64,000 nucleotides of DNA from Cognatilysobacter terrigena (GTDB taxonomy: Bacteria; Pseudomonadota; Gammaproteobacteria; Xanthomonadales; Xanthomonadaceae): positions 34,097 through 98,096 of the forward strand of contig NZ_SELT01000011.1 in assembly GCF_004361065.1 (NCBI RefSeq), read 5' to 3'. Positions within the stretch are counted from its first letter, which is position 1. The number at the start of each line of letters is the position of its first letter. Made by a program: the position numbers and the translations under genes. Positions 1-10,378 of the stretch are shown piece by piece. Under the pieces are notes generated by a model. That model did no database searches. It saw nothing but the letters and a program-made list of their open reading frames with translations, and had not been told where the DNA came from.

Positions 1-527
1 AGGAAGACGCCGCGCTCGAAGCCGAGCTTCTGGCGGATCCCAAGGAACGCGCCGAGCACCTGATGCTCATCGACCTCGGGCGCAACGACGTCGGCCGCGT
101 CAGCGAAGCCGGCACGGTCGAAGTCGGCGAACAGTTCGTGATCGAACGCTACAGCCACGTCATGCACATCGTCAGCGAAGTGACGGGGCGTCTGAAGGAA
201 GGTTTGAGTTACGCCGACGTGCTGCGTGCGACGTTCCCCGCCGGCACCGTCAGCGGTGCGCCGAAGATCCGCGCGCTCGAAGTCATCCGCGAACTCGAAC
301 CGATCAAGCGCAACGTCTACGCCGGCTCGATCGGCTACATCGGCTGGCACGGCGATGCGGACACGGCCATCGCGATCCGTACTGCCGTCATCCAGGACGG
401 CCGCCTCTACGTGCAGGCGGGCGCGGGCATCGTCTACGACTCCGATCCCGCCGCCGAGTGGGAGGAGACGATGAGCAAGGGTCGCGCGCTGTTCCGGGCG
501 GTGGCACAAGCGGCGCAGGGCCTCTGA
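1..527 (+). CDS. trpE: Anthranilate synthase component I, C-terminal part (truncated by window edge)
   Basis: This is the last ~174 residues of the chorismate-binding subunit of anthranilate synthase, which makes anthranilate from chorismate in the first committed step of tryptophan synthesis. The frame is open from the first full codon at base 3 to TGA at 525-527; the start lies outside the window. Family motifs are visible in order: [33 protein letters not shown] and [11 protein letters not shown]. PabB shares parts of these motifs, but the presence of trpGDC 6.4 kb downstream favours TrpE. The N-terminal tryptophan feedback site cannot be seen. The amidotransferase partner is not adjacent, so the trp genes are split into two transcription units here. 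Confidence 0.93.
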   Translation, partial: EDAALEAELLADPKERAEHLMLIDLGRNDVGRVSEAGTVEVGEQFVIERYSHVMHIVSEVTGRLKEGLSYADVLRATFPAGTVSGAPKIRALEVIRELEPIKRNVYAGSIGYIGWHGDADTAIAIRTAVIQDGRLYVQAGAGIVYDSDPAAEWEETMSKGRALFRAVAQAAQGL

Positions 528-644
528 CGCATTAAGAAAGTTTCATGGGCGGGCCATCGTGCGCGTAGGCGCGCGGGCGCAGGTTGGGTTGGCGGGCGCA
601 GGACGTCCGCCCGAATCGAATCCCACCTGTTCCAGGAGCCCACC

Positions 645-896
645 ATGAAGCTGCGCACCGCTCTGCTCACCGTCGCCCTGACCGCCGTGACCGGCGCCGC
701 GTTCGCCGCGCCGCAGGCGACGCCCGCGACCCCCGCCACGCCGGCGACCCCGGCCGCCCCGGCGAAGTCGACCATGCATCATTCGACCAAGCACCACGCC
801 AAGCATCACCACTCGACCAAGCACCACAGCGCGAAGCACGAGTCGGCGAAGATGGAAAAGGCCGAGGAGGCCAAGGAAGCCGCGTCGAAGAAGTGA
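645..896 (+). CDS. Small secreted His/Lys-rich protein, acid-shock (Asr)-like composition
   Basis: An 83-residue protein with a clear Sec signal peptide (MKLRTALL..., AFA|AP cleavage site near residue 22). A Pro/Thr/Ala stretch with four ATP triplets follows, then a segment of repeated HH-S/A-KH units, and a charged Glu/Lys tail. AGGAG at about 636-640 sits seven bases before the ATG. The order (signal peptide, Pro/Thr/Ala linker, His/Lys repeats) resembles enterobacterial Asr acid-shock protein, but this is a similarity of composition and not a demonstrated homology. Metal binding by the histidines is another possibility. It is followed by its own strong terminator and lies upstream of a second, similar small gene and a two-component system. 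Confidence 0.75.
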   Translation: MKLRTALLTVALTAVTGAAFAAPQATPATPATPATPAAPAKSTMHHSTKHHAKHHHSTKHHSAKHESAKMEKAEEAKEAASKK

Positions 897-910
897 TCGA
901 CCGCTCGACG

Positions 911-939
911 AAAAAGCCCCGCTTCGGCGGGGCTTTTTT
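911..939 (+). terminator. Rho-independent terminator after the His/Lys-rich protein
   Basis: A perfect 12-bp stem, AAAAAGCCCCGC with its complement, closes on a TTCG tetraloop and ends in a T run. It lies 15 bp after the stop codon at 896. Because the stem begins with an A run, it could also stop transcription coming from the right. Confidence 0.93.
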
Positions 940-1069
940 GTGGGCGCGCTTCATTACCGAACTTTCAGTCCCTCGCCATCGCCGCGCCAAGCGCCGCGGC
1001 GCAATCTGGATTCCGAGGCGGCATCGACCGCCGGCCATCGCACCATCACTCGTCGAGAGGAAGACCACC

Positions 1070-1315
1070 ATGAACATCCGCACCGCTCTGCTCGCCCTAG
1101 CTGCCGTCGCGTTCACCGGCTCGGCGTTCGCCGCTGCGCCGGCACCGGCCCCGGCCAAGACCGAAACCAAGGCCGCCGCCGCGGCCCCGGCGAAGGCCGC
1201 CCCGGCCAAGGCTGCGCCGGCCAAGACCGTCGCGAAGGCCGCTCCCGCCAAGGCCGCCCCGGCCAAGGACGCGAAGAAGCCGGCCGCGAAGAAGGACGAG
1301 AAGAAGACCGGCTGA
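1070..1315 (+). CDS. Small secreted Ala/Pro/Lys-rich repeat protein
   Basis: An 81-residue protein beginning MNIRTALLALAAV, with a Sec signal peptide ending SAFA|AAP near residue 21. The mature part is built almost wholly from APAKAAPAK-type repeats and a Lys-rich tail (DAKKPAAKKDEKK). GAGAGGAAG at 1055-1063 gives a ribosome binding site. The signal peptide resembles that of the protein at 645 (xxRTALL...AFA), so the two probably arose by duplication; the histidine blocks are absent here. The mature protein should be strongly basic and disordered in the periplasm. Function is unknown; Asr-like and histone-H1-like proteins share this composition. The gene is terminated separately from the downstream regulator. 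Confidence 0.72.
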   Translation: MNIRTALLALAAVAFTGSAFAAAPAPAPAKTETKAAAAAPAKAAPAKAAPAKTVAKAAPAKAAPAKDAKKPAAKKDEKKTG

Positions 1316-1359
1316 TCGAGCCCGGCGTCCCCCGGCCCCGGAAACCCCCCCGGGACCGC

Positions 1360-1396
1360 GATACCCCGCCGGTTCCCCCGGCGGGGTATCTTTTTT
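1360..1396 (+). terminator. Rho-independent terminator between the Ala/Lys-rich gene and the response regulator
   Basis: A perfect 13-bp stem (GATACCCCGCCGG and its complement, 1360-1372 with 1378-1390) with a 5-base TTCCC loop is followed by TTTTTT. It ends 23 bp before the response-regulator ATG. The regulator pair must therefore rely on read-through or on a promoter inside this short gap. Confidence 0.95.
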
Positions 1397-1418
1397 CCCG
1401 ACACGCGAACTGCCTGCC

Positions 1419-2093
1419 ATGCGCATCCTCCTCGTCGAAGACGACCCGCACACCGCCGCGTTCATCGCCAAGGGCCTACGCGAGGACGGGCACGCGGTCG
1501 ACCACGCCGACAACGGCCGCGACGGCCTGTTCATGGCGACCACCGAGGCCTACGACGCGCTCGTACTCGATCGCATGCTGCCGGGCCTCGACGGCCTCAC
1601 GCTGCTCAAGACCGTCCGCGGCGCGGGCAGCCAGGTCCCGGTGCTGCTGCTCACCGCGCTCGGCGATGTCGACCATCGCGTCGAAGGCCTGCGCGCCGGT
1701 GCCGACGACTACCTCGTCAAGCCGTTTGCATATTCCGAGCTCAGCGCACGCCTGGATTCGATCGCGCGTCGCGGCGCGTCCGGCGGCAGCGAGCCGACCA
1801 AGCTGCGCGTCGCGGATCTCGAGCTCGACCTGCTGAGTCGCGAAGCGCGACGCGGCGAGAAGCGCATCGAACTGCAGCCGCGCGAATTCCGCCTGCTCGA
1901 ATACCTCATGAAGCAGGCCGAACGCGTGGTGACGCGCACGATGCTGCTCGAAGCCGTGTGGGACTATCACTTCGATCCGCAGACCAACGTCATCGACGTG
2001 CACATCAGCCGCCTGCGCCAGAAGATCGACGCCGGCTTTCCCAAGCCGCTGCTGCACACCGTGCGCGGCGCCGGCTATCGCCTCGGCACCTGA
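1419..2093 (+). CDS. OmpR/PhoB-family response regulator
   Basis: A 224-residue cytoplasmic transcription regulator. The N-terminal receiver domain (1-~118) has the acidic pair E7/D8-D9, the phospho-acceptor D51 (VLDRMLPG), T79 and K101 (DDYLVKPF). The C-terminal winged-helix domain (~130-224) has the PREFRLLEYL and NVIDVHISRLRQK signatures of OmpR-type DNA-binding domains and ends at GAGYRLGT. The kinase begins 3 bp after the stop, so the pair is one operon. The sequence alone does not tell the stimulus; relatives include heavy-metal and cationic-stress regulators. The position just after two basic secreted proteins suggests, but does not prove, that these are targets. Confidence 0.93.
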   Translation: MRILLVEDDPHTAAFIAKGLREDGHAVDHADNGRDGLFMATTEAYDALVLDRMLPGLDGLTLLKTVRGAGSQVPVLLLTALGDVDHRVEGLRAGADDYLVKPFAYSELSARLDSIARRGASGGSEPTKLRVADLELDLLSREARRGEKRIELQPREFRLLEYLMKQAERVVTRTMLLEAVWDYHFDPQTNVIDVHISRLRQKIDAGFPKPLLHTVRGAGYRLGT

Positions 2094-2096
2094 CGC

Positions 2097-3440
2097 GTGA
2101 TCGCGCTGACGCGATCGACCAGCGCGCGGCTCGCGATCGCGGTCACGCTGTCGTTCTTCGTCGCGTTCGTGGTGCTCGGCGTCGGCGTGCGGTTCGCGGT
2201 ATCGACACTGCTCGATGGCGACACCCGCGACGTGGTGCGCGCCGACGAAGCCGGCCTGCTCGAAATCGCGCGCGACGACGGACGCCACGACTTCATCGAG
2301 GAAGTGCGCAGTCGCGTCGAATCCGACGACGACGCGGCCGTCTACGGACTGTTCGATGCCGCGGGGCGTCGCATCGCCGGGCCGCTCGCGCATCTGCCCG
2401 CGCCACACAATCCGCGCGGCTGGGTCGAGTTCGCGCAGAGCGATGACGGCGGCGACGTGCGCGTCATCACACACCAGCATCGCTTTCGCGACGGCCTGAC
2501 GCTCGTCACCGGCCAGCGCACGCGGTCGCAGGATCGATTCCTCGCGCTGATGTTGCGCACCGCGCTCGCCGCTGCGCTGGTGGCGGCCACGCTCGGAGGA
2601 CTCATCGGTTGGCTGACGTCGCGTTGGGTGTCGCGGCGCCTGAGCGATCTCGACGAAACCGCCGAGCGCGTGGGTGACGGCGAACTCGGGCTGCGCGCGC
2701 CCGTCGATGGCAGCGATGACGCGTTCGATAGGTTGTCGCGACGCTTCAACGCGATGCTCGACCGCATCGAAGACCTGCTCGGCGGTGTGCGCCACGCGAC
2801 CGACCACATCGCACACGACCTGCGCACGCCGCTGACGCGCCTGCGCAACCGTCTCGAGGAGGCGCGTCACCGCGACGACGAGGCCCGCACACGCGCGCTC
2901 GACGCCGCGCTCGTCGAAACCGACCAGCTGCTGCAGGCGTTCGGCGCACTGCTGCGCCTTGCCCGCATCGAAGCGCAGCCGGCGGTCGCGGATGAGCCGG
3001 TGCTCGACCTCGCCGAACTCGTCGACGACGCCGCGGAGCTCTACACGCCGAGCGCGCTGGAACGCGGCCTCGACCTCGAATCGCATGCCGTCTCGTCCCG
3101 CGTGCGCGGCGATCGCGACCAACTGTTCCAGGTGATCGTCAACCTTCTCGACAACGCGCTGAAGTACGCACCGGAAGGCAGCCGTGTGCGCATCGAATTG
3201 TCGCGCGACGACGGCAGTGCACTGCTGCGCGTCGACGATGAAGGGCCGGGCGTGCCCGAGTCCGAACGCGAGCGCGTGTTCGATCGGTTCCAGCGTCTGG
3301 AGACGCATCGAGGCTCGCCGGGCATCGGCCTCGGCCTGAGTCTGGTGCGTGCGATCGTGCTGCGCCACGGGGGACAGGTGCGACTCGTCGATCGCGGCCC
3401 GGGTCTGGGTGTGTGCATCAACCTGCCGCTTGCGGGCTGA
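2097..3440 (+). CDS. Two-component sensor histidine kinase
   Basis: A 447-residue inner-membrane kinase paired with the preceding regulator. It has TM1 (~12-35), a ~110-residue periplasmic sensor region rich in acidic residues, TM2 (~150-172), a HAMP linker, the dimerisation H-box with phospho-acceptor H240 (HIAHDLRTPL), and an ATPase domain with N box (NLLDNALKYA), G1 (DDEGPGVP), F box and G2 (GIGLGLSL). The start is GTG at 2097, three bases after the regulator stop. The acidic periplasmic loop (EVRSRVESDDDA) could bind cations, which would fit metal, pH or cationic-peptide sensing; that is inference. Confidence 0.93.
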   Translation: MIALTRSTSARLAIAVTLSFFVAFVVLGVGVRFAVSTLLDGDTRDVVRADEAGLLEIARDDGRHDFIEEVRSRVESDDDAAVYGLFDAAGRRIAGPLAHLPAPHNPRGWVEFAQSDDGGDVRVITHQHRFRDGLTLVTGQRTRSQDRFLALMLRTALAAALVAATLGGLIGWLTSRWVSRRLSDLDETAERVGDGELGLRAPVDGSDDAFDRLSRRFNAMLDRIEDLLGGVRHATDHIAHDLRTPLTRLRNRLEEARHRDDEARTRALDAALVETDQLLQAFGALLRLARIEAQPAVADEPVLDLAELVDDAAELYTPSALERGLDLESHAVSSRVRGDRDQLFQVIVNLLDNALKYAPEGSRVRIELSRDDGSALLRVDDEGPGVPESERERVFDRFQRLETHRGSPGIGLGLSLVRAIVLRHGGQVRLVDRGPGLGVCINLPLAG

Positions 3441-3452
3441 GTACGCGCCGCG

Positions 3453-4246
3453 TCAATCGGCGATGCGCCACGTGTTCGAATAGACGTTCATCTGCTCGCC
3501 GCGCACGAACGCCACCAGCGTGATGCCGCTGCGTTCGGCGAGATCGATCGCGAGCGTCGTCGGCGCGGAAATCACCGCGACCACGCCCATCCCGGCGCAG
3601 GCCGCCTTGTGTACGAGTTCGTACGAGGCGCGCGAACTCAGCGCGAGGAAACCCGATGGACGCGCAGTTCGGGCGAGCGCGCCGACCAGCTTGTCCAGCG
3701 CGTTGTGCCGGCCGACATCCTCGCGTACGAGAAGGTCGCGCCCGGATACCCACGCCGCAGCGTGCACACCGCCACTCTCGCGATTGAGCGGTTGCGCCTC
3801 CTGGAGGCGACGCATGCCGTCGACGATATCGGTCGCACGCACGCGCGTGTCGTCGCGCACCGCCGGCGGCTCCCGCAGCGTCTGCTGCAGCGATTCGAGC
3901 CCGCAGAGCCCGCAGCCGCTGGCGCCGGCGAGATGCCGCCTGCGCGACGCCAATCGGTCGAAACAGTCCTGCGACACGGCGAGTTCGAGCGCGATGCCCT
4001 GCGTGCTGCGTTGCACGTCGACGAGCCGTAGCTGCGACGCCTCGTCGACGATGCCTTCGTTCAGCGAGAAGCCGAGCGCGAAATCGTCGAGATCGGCGGG
4101 CGTCGCGAGCATCACCGCATGCGCGAGGCCGTTGTAGGCGAACGCGATCGGCTGTTCGGCGATGACGGCATCGTCGAACGCGTGGCGGCCGGCACCATCG
4201 ACCCGCAACGCGGCACGGCGACCCAACGCGTCGGAAGGCAGCCCGC

Positions 4247-4250
<4 letters not shown>
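3453..4250 (-). CDS. fdhD: Formate dehydrogenase accessory sulfurtransferase FdhD
   Basis: A 265-residue cytoplasmic protein that in E. coli transfers sulfur from IscS to the molybdenum cofactor before insertion into formate-dehydrogenase-like enzymes. The active-site pair is visible as C113 and C116 in GCGLCGLES, matching the CxxC of the family. Other conserved blocks are ALGFSLNEGI, REDVGRHNALDK and SRASYELVHKAA. The GTG start at 4250 overlaps the stop of the oxidoreductase in a GTGA junction, so translation is probably coupled. The pairing implies that the neighbouring molybdoenzyme is the client. A much longer open frame runs upstream through the neighbour but is not coding there. Confidence 0.95.
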
Positions 4251-6496
<2,246 letters not shown>

Positions 6497-6622
6497 GGCG
6501 GCGATCGTCGAACGGACGGTGATTTAAGCATCCGGCGCGCGACCTGGCTGCATCGTGCGCGCGTCGCGCCACGGCGGGCGCGACGTTCCATCCGCGCGGT
6601 CGCGCCGCCCGCGGCGAGCCGG

Positions 6623-6628
6623 TACAGT
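6623..6628 (+). promoter_or_regulatory. trpG: -10-like element ahead of the trpG leader
   Basis: TACAGT stands in the context CCGGTACAGTAGGC, similar to the other -10-like sites in this window. Transcription would begin within a base or two of the ATG at 6635, leaving almost no untranslated leader before the mini-ORF. No convincing -35 is visible 16-18 bp upstream. Confidence 0.4.
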
Positions 6629-6634
6629 AGGCGC

Positions 6635-6763
6635 ATGCACCGCCGCGCGACCCTCCCGTTCCCGCATGCCGACGCCGCTTGGCGATGGTGGCCCCGCGCC
6701 ATCGTCCGTCCTGCCCCGTCGCCGTCCGAGGAACACGCGCGTGCCGTTCGCTCCACGTCCTGA
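6635..6763 (+). CDS. Possible trp leader peptide (Trp-rich mini-ORF)
   Basis: A 42-codon open frame beginning MHRRATLPFPH. It contains three tryptophan codons within four codons (W-R-W-W, 6680-6691), an unusual cluster directly upstream of trpG-trpD-trpC. The second and third Trp codons fall inside the 5' arm of a possible hairpin (CGATGG 6683-6688 with CCATCG 6699-6704), so ribosome stalling there would change folding. The putative -10 lies 7 bp before the ATG. Against the idea: the peptide is longer than classical TrpL, it has no Shine-Dalgarno, and no terminator U-tract is seen before trpG. Treat as a candidate only. Confidence 0.35.
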   Translation: MHRRATLPFPHADAAWRWWPRAIVRPAPSPSEEHARAVRSTS

Positions 6764-6902
6764 TTCGAATCCCGCCTACCTTGCCCTGATCGACCGCCTC
6801 GCTGCGGCCGGCCAACGCGCAGCCGTGGGGACTGGACAACGATGGCGACGAACCGCATGCGGTTTCGTCGACCTCGCTGACCCCTATTACGTGGATTGAC
6901 CC

Positions 6903-7481
6903 ATGCTGTTGATGATCGACAACTACGACAGCTTTACCTGGAACCTCGTGCAGTACCTGCAGTCGCTCGGGGCCGAGGTGAAGGTGGTGCGCAACGACGA
7001 GCTGTCGGTCGCGGAGATCGATGCGCTCGCGCCGGAACGCATCGTGATTTCGCCGGGCCCGTGCACGCCGAACGAGGCGGGCGTCTGCGTCGACGTCATC
7101 CGCGAACTCGGGCCGCGCATTCCGACGCTCGGCGTCTGCCTCGGCCACCAGTCGATCGGTCAGGCCTACGGCGGCGACGTGGTGCGTGCGAAGACGATCA
7201 TGCACGGCAAGACCTCGCGCATCCGGCATGAAGGGCAGGGCGTGTTCGCCGGCCTGCCGGACGCCTACGAAGCGACCCGCTATCACTCGCTCGTCGTCGC
7301 GAAGGGCACGCTGCCCGCATCGCTCGAAATCACCGCGTGGACGGAAGATGACGCGGGCGGCTTCGACGAGATCATGGGGCTGCGCCATCGCGAGCACCCG
7401 GTCGAAGGCGTGCAGTTTCATCCCGAATCCATCCTCACGCAGCACGGTCATGCGCTGCTGAAGAACTTCCTGGAGCGCTGA
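6903..7481 (+). CDS. trpG: Anthranilate/aminodeoxychorismate synthase glutamine amidotransferase subunit
   Basis: A 192-residue class I glutamine amidotransferase that releases ammonia from glutamine for TrpE (and possibly PabB). The catalytic triad is visible: C79 in [10 protein letters not shown], and H173 and E175 in VQFHPESI. The N-terminal [14 protein letters not shown] and the [12 protein letters not shown] oxyanion strand are typical of TrpG/PabA. The length is that of the stand-alone subunit. trpD follows after 2 bp. No separate pabA is seen in the window, and in many gammaproteobacteria a single protein serves both pathways. Confidence 0.95.
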   Translation: MLLMIDNYDSFTWNLVQYLQSLGAEVKVVRNDELSVAEIDALAPERIVISPGPCTPNEAGVCVDVIRELGPRIPTLGVCLGHQSIGQAYGGDVVRAKTIMHGKTSRIRHEGQGVFAGLPDAYEATRYHSLVVAKGTLPASLEITAWTEDDAGGFDEIMGLRHREHPVEGVQFHPESILTQHGHALLKNFLER

Positions 7482-7483
7482 CG

Positions 7484-8515
7484 ATGCCGATCACGCCCCA
7501 GCAGGCGCTGCAGCGCACGATCGAGCACCGCGAGATCTTCCACGACGAGATGGTCGAGCTGATGCGCATGATCATGCGCGGCGAGGTCAGCCCGACGATG
7601 ACGTCGGCCATCCTCACGGGCCTGCGCGTCAAGAAGGAAACCGTCGGCGAGATCGCCGGCGCCGCGCAGGTGATGCGCGAGTTCGCGATGCCGGTCGACG
7701 TCGCCGACCGCACGCACATGGTCGACATCGTCGGCACCGGCGGCGACGGCGCGAGCACGTTCAACATCTCGACGGCGAGCATGTTCGTGGTTGCGGCGGC
7801 GGGCGCGAAGGTCGCCAAGCACGGCGGCCGCAGCGTGTCCTCCAGTTCGGGCAGTGCGGACGTGCTGGAGTCGCTCGGTGCGCATATCGAGCTGCAGCCG
7901 GCGCAGGTCGCGCAGTGCATCGAACGCACTGGCATCGGCTTCATGTTCGCGCCGCTGCACCACCCGGCGATGAAGGTCGTCGCGCCTGTGCGTCGCGAGA
8001 TGGGTGTGCGCACGTTGTTCAACATCCTCGGGCCGCTCACAAACCCCGCGGGCGCGCCGAACATTTTGCTCGGCGTGTTCCATCCCGACCTCGTCGGCAT
8101 CCAGGTGCGTGTGCTGCAGGAGCTCGGTGCGCAGCGCGCGATGGTCGTCTGGGGCCGCGACGGCATGGACGAACTCTCGCTCGGTGCGTCCACGCTGGTC
8201 GGGGAACTGCGTGACGGTGTGGTGCGCGAGTACGAGGTGCATCCGGAAGACTTCGGTATCGCGATGGCCGCGAGCCGCAATCTGAAAGTCGCCGATGCGA
8301 TGGAATCGCGCGCGATGCTGATGCTCGCACTCGACGACACACCCGGCCTGCCGCGCGAGATCGTCGCGCTCAATGCCGGTGCCGCGCTGTATGTCGCCGG
8401 TCTCGCCGAATCCGTCGCCGACGGCATCGCGCTGGCGCGTCGCACGATCGCGTCGGGCGCGGCGCGCGACAAGCTGCACGAATTCGTCGCGACGACGAAG
8501 GAGTTGGCCGGATGA
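7484..8515 (+). CDS. trpD: Anthranilate phosphoribosyltransferase
   Basis: A 343-residue cytoplasmic enzyme that joins anthranilate to PRPP, the second step of tryptophan synthesis. The N-terminal helical domain is followed by the PRPP-binding glycine loop [14 protein letters not shown], the [18 protein letters not shown] block and the anthranilate-binding [22 protein letters not shown] region. Length matches monofunctional TrpD. It starts 2 bp after trpG and its stop overlaps the next ATG (ATGA at 8512-8515), so it is translationally coupled to the small monooxygenase gene. Confidence 0.97.
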   Translation: MPITPQQALQRTIEHREIFHDEMVELMRMIMRGEVSPTMTSAILTGLRVKKETVGEIAGAAQVMREFAMPVDVADRTHMVDIVGTGGDGASTFNISTASMFVVAAAGAKVAKHGGRSVSSSSGSADVLESLGAHIELQPAQVAQCIERTGIGFMFAPLHHPAMKVVAPVRREMGVRTLFNILGPLTNPAGAPNILLGVFHPDLVGIQVRVLQELGAQRAMVVWGRDGMDELSLGASTLVGELRDGVVREYEVHPEDFGIAMAASRNLKVADAMESRAMLMLALDDTPGLPREIVALNAGAALYVAGLAESVADGIALARRTIASGAARDKLHEFVATTKELAG

Positions 8516-8853
8516 GCACGGGATTCGCCAAGACGCCGGCGCCGCCGTACTGGCTGGTGTCGTTCACCTCGCAGCGCAACGACGTCAGTGCCGACGCCTA
8601 TGGCGAAGCGGCCGAACGCATGATCGCGCTGGCGGCGACGCAGCCGGGTTTCCTCGGCGTGGAGTCGGTGCGTGGCGACGACGGCTTCGGCATCACGCTG
8701 TCGTACTGGAAGGACGAGGCGTCGATCGCCGCGTGGCGCCAGCATGCGGAACACACACCGGTGCGCGAGTACGGTCGCGCCCACTGGTACGACCATTTCG
8801 AAGTGCGCGTCGCCAAGGTCGAGCGCGCCTACGGACTCAGGACTCATCGATGA
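8512..8853 (+). CDS. Antibiotic biosynthesis monooxygenase (ABM)-domain protein inside the trp operon
   Basis: A 113-residue single-domain protein of the dimeric ferredoxin-like ABM fold. The pattern includes [47 protein letters not shown] and [17 protein letters not shown]; these W/H-rich stretches are typical of the family. It overlaps trpD and trpC by four bases on each side (ATGA at 8512-8515 and 8850-8853), so it is made together with both. ABM proteins act on aromatic or haem substrates, often without cofactors. No role in tryptophan synthesis is established; it might repair or remove an aromatic by-product, but that is speculation. Confidence 0.88.
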   Translation: MSTGFAKTPAPPYWLVSFTSQRNDVSADAYGEAAERMIALAATQPGFLGVESVRGDDGFGITLSYWKDEASIAAWRQHAEHTPVREYGRAHWYDHFEVRVAKVERAYGLRTHR

Positions 8854-9638
8854 GCGACATCCTCGCCACCATCCTCGCGCGCAAGCACGAGGAGGTCGAA
8901 CAGCGCAGTCGCGTGCGCTCGCTTGCGGATCTCAGGGCGCGTGCAGCCGACATGCCGCCTCCGCGCGGCTTCGTGGACGCGATCCGCGCGAAGCACGCGG
9001 CCGGATTGCCCGCGGTCATCGCCGAAGCGAAGAAGGCGAGCCCGTCGAAGGGGCTGATCCGTCCGGATTTCGATCCCGCCGAAATCGCACGCAGTTACGA
9101 AGCCGGCGGCGCAGCCTGCCTGTCGGTGCTGACCGATGTCGACGTCTTCCAGGGCAGCAACCTGTATCTCGGCCTCGCGCATCGCGCGTGCTCGCTGCCG
9201 CTGCTGCGCAAGGATTTCACCGTCGACCCGTATCAGGTCTACGAGGCGCGTTTCATCGGCGCCGACGCGATCCTGCTGATCGTCGCCGCGCTGGAGGATG
9301 GCCCACTGGTCGAGATGGCGAACCTCGCGCACGAGCTCGGCATGGACGTGCTCGTCGAAGTGCACGACATCGACGAACTCGAGCGTGCGCTGCAGACCGA
9401 TTGCCCGCTGATCGGCGTCAACAACCGCAACCTGCGCACGTTCGAGGTGTCGCTCGACACCACGCTCGAACTCAAACAGGCGGTGCCGACCGATCGCATC
9501 CTCGTCACGGAGAGCGGCATCGCGACGACCGCAGATGTCGCGAAGATGCGCAGCGCCGGTGTCGAGACCTTCCTCGTCGGCGAGAGCTTCATGCGCGAGA
9601 AGGATCCGGGCGCGGCCCTGCAGCGGTTGTTCGCATGA
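8850..9638 (+). CDS. trpC: Indole-3-glycerol-phosphate synthase
   Basis: A 262-residue (beta/alpha)8 enzyme forming indole-3-glycerol phosphate from carboxyphenylaminodeoxyribulose phosphate. Conserved blocks are visible: [74 protein letters not shown] and [12 protein letters not shown]. It is monofunctional, without a fused TrpF domain. The start chosen is the ATG in the ATGA overlap with the ABM gene; a longer frame upstream reads through the neighbour and is not coding. The HAD gene overlaps its end in the same way. Confidence 0.97.
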   Translation: MSDILATILARKHEEVEQRSRVRSLADLRARAADMPPPRGFVDAIRAKHAAGLPAVIAEAKKASPSKGLIRPDFDPAEIARSYEAGGAACLSVLTDVDVFQGSNLYLGLAHRACSLPLLRKDFTVDPYQVYEARFIGADAILLIVAALEDGPLVEMANLAHELGMDVLVEVHDIDELERALQTDCPLIGVNNRNLRTFEVSLDTTLELKQAVPTDRILVTESGIATTADVAKMRSAGVETFLVGESFMREKDPGAALQRLFA

Positions 9639-10369
9639 CGCTGGACGCGCCGCGCTATCCGTCGCCCGCGAGCGACGCGCCGCTGATCGTGTTCGATTTC
9701 GACCACACGCTCTACGACGGCGACTCGGGCAGTCATCTCTTCGCATGGCTGATCCGGCGAAGCGCGTGGCGCATGCTGCTCGCGCTGCTGATCGCGTCGA
9801 TCGCCGGGCCGATGATCGCGTTCCTGCCGACGCGTCGGCACGGCATCGGCGCGTTCGCGTGGGCGGGCACGGTGTTCGAGCGCGAGTCGTTCGACGCGCT
9901 GATCGATCGCTACGTCGCCGAAAACGTCGACGGCATCCGCGCGCGTCTTCTTCCAGTGGCGCTCGACGTCTTCCATCGCCATCGCCTCGCCGGCGACAAC
10001 GTCGTCGTCGCGACCGGCGCACCACCGCGCCTCGCGCGCGCCATCCTCGCGTTTGCCGCGCATGAGGACGTGCCGGTCATCGGCACCGAAGTCGAACGCG
10101 TGTTCGGCGGCATCCGCGCGGCACGTCATTGCCACCATGCGATGAAGATGACGATGCTGCGCGACGCCGGGTTCCGCGGCGACATCGCCGCCGCCTATTC
10201 CGACAGCACCGCCGACCTGCCATTGCTGCAGGCGGCACGGCGTCCCGTCGTCGTCAATCCGAAGGAAAAGGGCGTCGCGTTCTTCCGCGAGCGCCTGCCC
10301 CCGGGAACGCCCATGCTCAACTGGGGTTGCCCGGGCCGCGCCGGCGACGCGGTGTCCGCCGACGCCTGA
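9635..10369 (+). CDS. HAD-IB family phosphatase
   Basis: A 244-residue haloacid-dehalogenase-type hydrolase with nucleophile D21 and acid D23 in [14 protein letters not shown], motif II in [11 protein letters not shown], and motif III/IV around [15 protein letters not shown] hydrophobic segment (~47-70, [20 protein letters not shown]) sits in the cap region, as in HAD-IB proteins that contact membranes or act on small phosphomonoesters such as phosphoserine. The ATG overlaps the trpC stop by four bases, placing it last in the trp operon. A SerB-like role would supply serine for the final tryptophan step; the substrate cannot be decided from sequence. Confidence 0.88.
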   Translation: MTLDAPRYPSPASDAPLIVFDFDHTLYDGDSGSHLFAWLIRRSAWRMLLALLIASIAGPMIAFLPTRRHGIGAFAWAGTVFERESFDALIDRYVAENVDGIRARLLPVALDVFHRHRLAGDNVVVATGAPPRLARAILAFAAHEDVPVIGTEVERVFGGIRAARHCHHAMKMTMLRDAGFRGDIAAAYSDSTADLPLLQAARRPVVVNPKEKGVAFFRERLPPGTPMLNWGCPGRAGDAVSADA

Positions 10370-10378
10370 GGCGTTCGC

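Larger units (their letters stand above)
6497..6902 (+). other. Intergenic leader region between the oxidoreductase and trpG
   Basis: This 406-bp divergent gap separates the oxidoreductase start (minus strand) from trpG. It holds a -10-like TACAGT at 6623-6628, a Trp-rich mini-ORF at 6635-6763, a hairpin at 6683-6704 that contains two of the Trp codons, and a second hairpin at 6846-6870 (CGACGAACCGC paired with GCGG-T-TTCGTCG). Bases 6717-6723 (CGTCGCC) are complementary to 6844-6850, which would compete with the second hairpin. No U-tract follows any of these stems. A further open frame to 6899 (from GTG 6741) could encode ~52 residues but shows no recognisable feature. Confidence 0.6.

Noticed and set aside
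1130..1315. APAK-type DNA repeats considered as a CRISPR or minisatellite locus
   Set aside because: They are in-frame low-complexity codons of a small secreted protein, with no unique spacers.
1476..3368. A 630-codon minus-strand frame opposite the two-component genes
   Set aside because: The plus-strand genes have full catalytic motifs; the opposite frame is low-complexity Arg/Ala/Glu/His sequence without domains.
6741..6899. A ~52-codon frame (GTG start) ending just before trpG
   Set aside because: No ribosome site, no recognisable pattern, and it overlaps the leader structures; conservation would be needed before calling it a gene.
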